Shown piece after piece: positions 4,633-5,069 of a stretch of DNA of 5,069 bases (its first letter is position 1; every line of letters begins with the position of its first letter). Location: the NCBI GenBank assembly GCA_026992375.1, contig JALXAF010000317.1, positions 1-5,069 of the forward strand, read 5' to 3'. The notes beneath the pieces are model-generated. The model was given only the letters and a program-made list of their open reading frames with translations. It made no database searches and was not told the origin of the DNA. The position numbers and the translations under genes were made by a program. Source of the stretch: Anaerolineae bacterium. GTDB taxonomy: Bacteria; Chloroflexota; Anaerolineae; J102.

Positions 4633-5069
4633 ATGACTGATAGTCCCCTCACCCGGCGCGAAACGGAGATCCTGGGATTGATAGCTCAGGGCATGAGCAA
4701 TGACGAGATCGCCCGTCAGCTTTCCATCAGCGCCAACACGGTCAAGGTGCATGTGCGCAACATCTTCGAGAAGATGCAGGTGCAATCGCGCACCGAAGCC
4801 ACCATCGAGGCGGTTAAATTGGGCTGGGTGGAGGTGCCCGGGCTTTCCACTCCCGCCGAAAAGCTCGATCCGCCAACGTGGGAGCCGCTGACCTGGCGGC
4901 CCGCTGGCTGGCTGTGGGCTGTGTTGGGGATCATCCTGCTGCTGGCCCTGACGACGGCTTTCTGGCCCGCACCGACTTTTTACGCCCGCGCCGAGGCCCC
5001 TCCCTTCACCACGGATTCCATGTCGCCTGTCAGCGCGCCCTCGCCGCGAACGGACGCGGCCCGTTGGTC
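4633..5069 (+). CDS. Membrane-anchored LuxR-type HTH protein (3' end beyond window)
   Basis: This is a partial gene: 145 codons are visible and it runs off the right edge without a stop. Residues 4-65 are a complete LuxR/GerE helix-turn-helix domain: LTRRETEILGLIAQGMSNDE, then IARQLSISANTVKVHVRNIF with the recognition helix, then EKMQVQSRTEA. It lies at the very N-terminus with no receiver or ligand domain before it. A linker (66-91, Pro/Trp-rich) is followed by one clear membrane helix, WLWAVLGIILLLALTTAF at 93-110. A Pro/Ser/Ala-rich segment after it should lie outside the cytoplasm. This is a one-component, ToxR-like layout: DNA-binding head inside, sensor outside. From memory of Chloroflexi proteins with this plan, an extracytoplasmic repeat domain such as Kelch may follow, but it is outside the window. 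Start choice rests on the complete HTH and the adjacent -10 box. It is divergent from the PaaK-like gene, 138 bases away. Confidence 0.85.
   Translation, partial: MTDSPLTRRETEILGLIAQGMSNDEIARQLSISANTVKVHVRNIFEKMQVQSRTEATIEAVKLGWVEVPGLSTPAEKLDPPTWEPLTWRPAGWLWAVLGIILLLALTTAFWPAPTFYARAEAPPFTTDSMSPVSAPSPRTDAARW

Noticed and set aside
4495..4785. N-terminal extension of the PaaK-like gene to 4785
   Set aside because: It overlaps the divergent promoter and the LuxR HTH coding region, while a strong AAGGAG site points to 4494.

Overview
This window looks like a stretch of bacterial chromosome with moderately high GC. The gene styles suggest the phylum Chloroflexi, in the Anaerolineae/Caldilineae sense. 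The pointers are a LysM plus YkuD L,D-transpeptidase ending in an HGTYWHHNFG...SHGC active site, a thioredoxin-like lipoprotein with a Pro/Thr/Ala-rich linker, a short LuxR-type HTH followed by one membrane segment, and short perfect palindromes between genes. The taxonomic call is inference from remembered family resemblance, not from a search.

Layout. Positions 1-453 hold no intact gene. They contain a decayed minus-strand fragment of an ABC exporter ATPase (about 196-345), broken by an in-frame stop and a long G-run. A good sigma70-like promoter (454-482) and an 11-unit TC microsatellite (556-577) lead into a SnoaL/NTF2-fold gene (594-1067, +). After a 227-bp gap with an inverted repeat and a candidate promoter comes the secreted L,D-transpeptidase (1295-1972, +). 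Next is the C-terminal remnant of a DUF4126-type membrane protein (2066-2293, +). A 16-bp perfect hairpin (2343-2385) separates it from the convergent minus-strand block. That block is a TlpA/ResA-like thioredoxin lipoprotein (2454-3104, -) downstream of a PaaK-like adenylate-forming enzyme homologue (3274-4494, -). The latter starts from a 138-bp divergent region shared with a LuxR-HTH membrane protein (4633 to the window end, +), whose -10 box lies so close to its ATG that the mRNA is probably leaderless.

How the genes relate. The L,D-transpeptidase and the thioredoxin lipoprotein both act outside the cytoplasmic membrane (wall crosslinking and thiol redox), but nothing shows that they share an operon. 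The PaaK-like gene and the thioredoxin gene could be one transcript, though the 169-bp gap makes this uncertain. The divergent LuxR-type protein is the natural candidate regulator of the PaaK-like gene. Two unrelated gene remnants in 5 kb indicate local gene decay. I see no defence system, CRISPR array, transposase, tRNA or rRNA. The most unusual items are the PaaK homologue that lacks the canonical nucleotide-binding loop and C-terminal lysine, and the leaderless membrane-anchored LuxR-type protein.
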